Below are positions 5,336-8,850 of a stretch of DNA of 8,850 nucleotides, one piece after another. Source of the stretch: Saprospiraceae bacterium. Lineage in GTDB: Bacteria; Bacteroidota; Bacteroidia; Chitinophagales; Saprospiraceae. A program made the translations under genes and the position numbers. The notes below the pieces were generated by a model that was given only the letters and a program-made list of their open reading frames with translations, ran no database searches and had not been told where the DNA came from. The DNA lies in assembly GCA_004297645.1 (NCBI GenBank), contig SCUG01000057.1, forward strand, positions 1-8,850, written 5' to 3'. Every line of letters begins with the position of its first letter. Position 1 is the stretch's first letter.

Positions 5336-7513
5336 TCAATTTTTCTCTTGAATCCGAAGGCCCTTAATTTTAGGCTTCGCCAGTTCTTCTTCTACGGGGG
5401 TGGCATCAGGCTCCGCAGTTTTTTCCAGAGGTGGCCCGGAAGTAGCCGGCTCTTTCACAGCGGTTAAATCGTCCGGGGAGGCGGGGCGGCGTTGAATTTG
5501 CCAGCTAAAGCCGGGCATTTTAAGCGCTTCGTGGTCTGCCTTTTCCATAGGAAAAAGATTGGCCGAAGGCTCGGCATAAAACCGGATGCCCTCCACCTTA
5601 TTAGCGCCGAACAAAATCAGCATTTCGCTGCACACGGTTTTGTTCACGCCGATGTAGGCGTTGTCATCATCGCGTGCGTAATACACGGATTCGGCATTGC
5701 CCACCACCTTCACCCGCCGCAGTTCCCCCTCTTCAAAAAAGGCCGTGCTGTTCATGCCTTTTATCTGGTTGTAAAATACCTCATCCGGGGAATTGACGAT
5801 GAATGAATTCAGTTTTAAAAAAATGCGGTCGATTTTGTCGTTCGCTAATTGCATCAGCACGGTGTCGGCCGTAAACTGCGAAGTATCCGACCAAATGACC
5901 GGTGTGTCGAACAGCTTGAACAGAGAGTCGCTGGTGGTATAGGCCAATGAATCGCACACTGCCTGCAAGTCGCTTTTGAAGATTCTCACGTCGTGAAATG
6001 CGAGGATGATGCGGCTACTGTCTGCGGGGCTTGCGTTGTTCAGGCTATCGGTGCGGCCGGCTATCAGGCTATCTGGCAGCATGTGAACCGGGGCAGAAAG
6101 GACGGTGTCCGCCACGGCCACGGCAGCCGTATCGGGAGCCGCCACGGCCTTGCGGCCGGGAGAAGCGGCGGGTAAAGCTGCTTGTTGCAGCGACATCAAA
6201 GTGTCGGCGCTGACGTACATCGAATCGGCGTCAATCACTTTGATGAGCAACGGGCGGCCACGGCCTTCCTGGCCAAAGGCACCGCTGGCTTTCAGGTAAT
6301 TTTTCTTCTTGGAGTGCTCCGCAAAATGGCAGACGACGGTGAGATGTTCAGTGGTGTCTTGCCAGACGACGTTGCCAGCGGCCGTGCCGAGGTCGCGGGC
6401 TTTGTCATAATCCACCCGGTCGGCATCGAGGACTTGCGTTCCGTCAACAATATGAGAGCGTCCACGGGTTGAGTAGGTACCGTTTTTAGCGTCGTAGGTT
6501 ACGGATTTACCTGTTATCACCCGGTCTTTGTCACGAATGTAAGCGTGCCCTTCCAGCACAGTGATATCTGTATCGCTGGTGTGCCGGATGACGTCTGCGG
6601 TGGCGTCGGTGTTGTCGTCCTGGAAGTGGGCATTGCCGAGAAGCATCACTTCTTTCAGCTTCCCGTCGTACCGCATTATCTCCGCCCACGCTTTTTGACT
6701 TCCCTTCAAATACTGCGGATTCCTGGTGAACCGGGCATTTCTGTTTGCTACATCGTAATAACCTGCTTCGGCGTAAATGCGGGCCGAATCCTGCACGATG
6801 AGTACCGGAGCCAGAAAAGTGGCAATTTTAGAGTGGGCGTTAAATTTCAGTGTGTCGGTGCGCAGGGTAAAATCCGGACTGACTATCACTACGCTGTCTT
6901 TGAAAAAAATATCGTCGGTGCGGGCGTGAAAGTATCCGCGCTTGCTGCTGAGAAAAGTGGTATCGTCAGTCATGGTGGCCCCGGTCAGGTAAGTGGCGAT
7001 TTTGGTTTCGGTGCTATAGTCGAGCCGGTCAGTGAAGAGTTTTTGGCGGCCTTTCAACAGGGACACCTTACCAAACAGGCCCGCCAATTTGGAGTCACTT
7101 TGGTAGGTAGCCGAGTCGGCAAAAATAGTGATGGAATCGCCTTGTTGCAGCACAAAATTTCCCTGCGATGTAAGATGGGTGCTGTTTAAAATAATGGCGC
7201 TATCGCAAAACAGGAAAACGGTATCCTGGTTCAGCTCTACGTGGCCGGTCAGTTTTTGGAGGGTATCGGCTCCTACTACCTCATAACTGAATACATCGGC
7301 GTAGCGAATGTTGATGAAATCACCCCGAACGATATTGGCGTGACGTGTTGTTTTGACTGAAGGCTTTTGCCCCATCGCCGGGAATGTAAAACAAGCAGCC
7401 AAAAGGAAAACGAAAACCCAATATTTTGCCGCAGGCAACCCAAATGAGGCACCATTCGAAAGGCGCCACCGAAGCAGAGACAATTTAGGATGGTAGTCTG
7501 ACAGTTGTTTCAT
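5336..7513 (-). CDS. Exported OstA/LptA-like envelope protein
   Basis: The start is taken as the ATG at 7513; an in-frame GTG at 7522 adds three residues (728 in total, numbering used here). A polar stretch of about 30 residues precedes a signal-like hydrophobic segment (about 35-48, VFVFLLAACFTF) ending at AMGQ. The N-terminal half (about 60-435) repeats short beta-strand units such as LTGHVELNQDTVFLFCDSAIIL, ITIFADSATY, LFTDRLDYSTE and LDADRVDYDKA, the pattern of OstA/LptA beta-jellyroll domains that carry lipopolysaccharide across the periplasm. An Ala/Pro/Asp-rich linker (about 445-500) leads to a second set of the same units (about 505-650: DLQAVCDSLAYTTSDS, FTADTVLMQL). A Pro/Glu-rich charged tail closes the protein. 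It is much longer than proteobacterial LptA (about 180 residues), as expected for Bacteroidota OstA-like proteins. It lies between rpe and the RpiB-like gene. A role in LPS transport is inferred from fold. Confidence 0.88.
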   Translation of the reverse strand: MKQLSDYHPKLSLLRWRLSNGASFGLPAAKYWVFVFLLAACFTFPAMGQKPSVKTTRHANIVRGDFINIRYADVFSYEVVGADTLQKLTGHVELNQDTVFLFCDSAIILNSTHLTSQGNFVLQQGDSITIFADSATYQSDSKLAGLFGKVSLLKGRQKLFTDRLDYSTETKIATYLTGATMTDDTTFLSSKRGYFHARTDDIFFKDSVVIVSPDFTLRTDTLKFNAHSKIATFLAPVLIVQDSARIYAEAGYYDVANRNARFTRNPQYLKGSQKAWAEIMRYDGKLKEVMLLGNAHFQDDNTDATADVIRHTSDTDITVLEGHAYIRDKDRVITGKSVTYDAKNGTYSTRGRSHIVDGTQVLDADRVDYDKARDLGTAAGNVVWQDTTEHLTVVCHFAEHSKKKNYLKASGAFGQEGRGRPLLIKVIDADSMYVSADTLMSLQQAALPAASPGRKAVAAPDTAAVAVADTVLSAPVHMLPDSLIAGRTDSLNNASPADSSRIILAFHDVRIFKSDLQAVCDSLAYTTSDSLFKLFDTPVIWSDTSQFTADTVLMQLANDKIDRIFLKLNSFIVNSPDEVFYNQIKGMNSTAFFEEGELRRVKVVGNAESVYYARDDDNAYIGVNKTVCSEMLILFGANKVEGIRFYAEPSANLFPMEKADHEALKMPGFSWQIQRRPASPDDLTAVKEPATSGPPLEKTAEPDATPVEEELAKPKIKGLRIQEKN

Positions 7514-7585
7514 AAAATGCACTTTACCGGCAAAAACGCCACAATGTAAAAGCGCTCCTTGCCATTCGGTTATTCTTAACCCCCG

Positions 7586-8260
7586 TCAGACCATCATGGC
7601 CTCGCGGCCAATGGATTTCAGCATGGAAATAACTTTTCCCGGGTTTCCCGCCCCAAAGATACTGCTGCCTGCCACGAGCACACTGGCACCGGCCTGCAAA
7701 ATTTTTTCGGCGTTTTGCAAGCCTACCCCACCGTCCACCTCGATGAGCGTGCGGGCGTTCTGGACGACGATCATGTCTTTCAGTTTCTTGATTTTCGGAA
7801 TGGTCTGGTAAATAAATTTCTGCCCGCCGAAGCCGGGGTTTACCGACATGAGCAGCACCAGGTCCGTCTGCTCCAGAATATCTTCGAGTAAATGTACCGG
7901 AGTATGTGGATTCAGGGCCACGCCAGCTTTGGCGCCAGTCTCCCTGATTTGCTGCAAGGTGCGGTGCAAATGCGGGCAAGCCTCGTAATGAACAGTGATG
8001 ACATCGGCGCCGGCTTCCCGGAATTCGCCGATGTATTTTTCCGGCTCGACGATCATCAGGTGAACGTCCAATGGTTTGGCAGCCATCTTTTTCATCGCTT
8101 TCACGATGGACATTCCGAAGGAGATATTTGGAACGAAGCGTCCGTCCATGACGTCCACATGGTACCAGTCTGCCTGGCTGCGATTCACCATGTCGAAGTC
8201 TTTTTGTAGGCAGGAAAAATCGGCAGCAAGAACGGAGGGTGCGATAAGATGCATTTTCAT
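7586..8260 (-). CDS. rpe: Ribulose-phosphate 3-epimerase
   Basis: This 224-residue TIM-barrel enzyme interconverts ribulose 5-phosphate and xylulose 5-phosphate in the non-oxidative pentose phosphate pathway, in the cytoplasm. All expected motifs are present in order: APSVLAADF (7-15), HVDVMDGRFVPNISFG (34-49) with metal-binding H34 and catalytic D36, DVHLM with H67 (65-69), SVNPGFGGQKF (139-149) as the loop over the active site, EVDGGV with the second catalytic Asp D176, and VAGSSIFG (196-203) for phosphate binding. Length is normal for the family. The ATG at 8260 is used; a second ATG lies at 8254 and would shorten the protein by two residues only. It is preceded by a hairpin and the RskA-type gene, and followed after about 70 bases by the OstA-like gene on the same strand, so it may head that transcript. 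Confidence 0.97.
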   Translation of the reverse strand: MKMHLIAPSVLAADFSCLQKDFDMVNRSQADWYHVDVMDGRFVPNISFGMSIVKAMKKMAAKPLDVHLMIVEPEKYIGEFREAGADVITVHYEACPHLHRTLQQIRETGAKAGVALNPHTPVHLLEDILEQTDLVLLMSVNPGFGGQKFIYQTIPKIKKLKDMIVVQNARTLIEVDGGVGLQNAEKILQAGASVLVAGSSIFGAGNPGKVISMLKSIGREAMMV

Positions 8261-8276
8261 AAGGCTATTATTGTAT

Positions 8277-8307
8277 AATCATGGTGATTTTTAAAATCGC
8301 CATGATT
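8277..8307. terminator. 15-base-pair hairpin between the anti-sigma gene and rpe
   Basis: AATCATGGTGATTTT (8277-8291) and AAAATCGCCATGATT (8293-8307) are inverted repeats with one mismatch (a G-T pair) around a one-base centre. The hairpin starts 6 bases after the anti-sigma stop and ends 16 bases before the rpe start. It could end the upstream transcript, but the downstream side on the minus strand is ATTATACAATAATAG rather than a U-tract, so the terminator call is moderate. An operator or a 5' leader structure for rpe is an alternative. Confidence 0.5.
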
Positions 8308-8313
8308 TAGGCA

Positions 8314-8850
8314 TCAACCTTTCGCCACATTCCCGATCACATACATCTGGTCGAGGGTGGGCGACGGGCTGCCGCCTTTAGGTTCGAGCGTTACGGCGTA
8401 AGCCTGCGCCTTATCAATAAAAGGAATGGACTGGAGGCCACCTCCGGGAGCAGTCAAATCGAAGACGCCCATGTCGGTGGGTTTTCCTCGGACGATGGCC
8501 CAAAGCTGGTATTGTTTACCGGCCGGGGCTTCCGGCAGGGCCACTACATCTAAGTAAGCATTGCGTTTGACCTTGTTCCAATAAACGATGGCGTAAGATG
8601 CTTCTGAAAGTTTAGTCCCTTTCAACTGCACGGGCTGGGTGGCCCAATGTCGGATGGCGACGAACTGGTCCCGGATGATTTGCTGCTCTTTCAATTGCTC
8701 CTCGCAATCTTTGACAGCTTTCTCAAATTGGGCTTTTGTTTCAGCGGCTTTTTGCCGGGAGTTATCCGCTTGCTTGAAAAACAGGAAAGCTGCCACGCAG
8801 GCGCCTATCAATGCAAATGAGAGCAAGCCAATGGCGGCGGCCCAATTTGA
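8314..8850 (-). CDS. RskA-type anti-sigma factor, C-terminal part (runs off the window)
   Basis: The frame is open to the window edge, so the start is missing; the first visible residues are SNWAAAIGLL. The segment up to FLFFKQ is a membrane helix. It is followed by a charged coiled coil (DNSRQKAAETKAQFEKAV, EEQLKEQQIIRDQF) and then the extracytoplasmic anti-sigma-K domain: YWNKVKRNAYLDVVALPEAP, KQYQLWAIVRGKPTDMGVF, AVTLEPKGGSPSPT. These last motifs are typical of the RskA C-terminal domain. The family holds an ECF sigma factor at the membrane through an N-terminal zinc-finger or similar domain, not visible here. An ECF sigma gene would be expected just to the right of the window. The protein ends at a TGA at 8314-8316. 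Confidence 0.88.
   Translation of the reverse strand, partial: SNWAAAIGLLSFALIGACVAAFLFFKQADNSRQKAAETKAQFEKAVKDCEEQLKEQQIIRDQFVAIRHWATQPVQLKGTKLSEASYAIVYWNKVKRNAYLDVVALPEAPAGKQYQLWAIVRGKPTDMGVFDLTAPGGGLQSIPFIDKAQAYAVTLEPKGGSPSPTLDQMYVIGNVAKG

Noticed and set aside
4835..5467. Plus-strand open frame of 210 codons
   Set aside because: It covers the RpiB-like gene on the opposite strand and part of the repeat, and its product has no recognisable domain. The minus-strand frame has clear family motifs.
6545..7189. Plus-strand open frame of 214 codons inside the OstA-like gene
   Set aside because: Antisense to a well-supported exported protein with repeated strand units; no signal or domain of its own.
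7524..7979. Minus-strand open frame of 151 codons overlapping the 3' part of rpe
   Set aside because: Different frame inside a confident rpe gene; Arg-rich composition typical of a shadow frame.

Overview
The window looks like chromosomal DNA from a Bacteroidota member, most likely Saprospiria-like (Lewinella/Haliscomenobacter type). The reasons are a BatE-type TPR/SH3 protein, a large OstA/LptA-like protein of the kind seen in that phylum, and a lipoprotein fusing ThuA, PQQ-type sugar dehydrogenase, PKD and cytochrome c modules. Most starts also lack a Shine-Dalgarno sequence. The taxonomic call is inference from gene content. All six genes lie on the minus strand, so transcription runs from high to low coordinates.

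In transcription order, the right end (8314 to beyond 8850) holds the C-terminal part of an RskA-type anti-sigma factor: membrane anchor, coiled coil and extracytoplasmic domain. Its N-terminus is outside the window. A 31-base hairpin (8277-8307) separates it from rpe (ribulose-phosphate 3-epimerase, 7586-8260). About 70 bases further on is an exported OstA/LptA-like protein (5336-7513), and 6 bases after its stop is a divergent RpiB/LacAB-family sugar-phosphate isomerase (4880-5329). These three could be one transcript combining two pentose-phosphate enzymes with an envelope or LPS-transport protein.

An intergenic region (4697-4879) follows, carrying a 114-base element with inverted terminal repeats. 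Then come a BatE-like protein (3938-4696) and, closely downstream, a very large secreted lipoprotein (360-3854) with ThuA, glucose/sorbosone dehydrogenase, PKD, cytochrome c and CBM6-like modules.

The left 359 bases have no gene. They contain a 9-base tandem repeat (18-60) next to an inverted repeat (1-24), a second copy of the inverted-terminal-repeat element (201-310) in the opposite orientation, and a perfect 12-base palindrome (321-332).

I see no new defence or mobile system. The most interesting signals are the two copies of a small hairpin-ended repeat whose terminal hairpin keeps its structure while its sequence changes, and the RpiB homologue, which has lost both histidines expected in the ribose-5-phosphate isomerase active site but keeps the catalytic cysteine.
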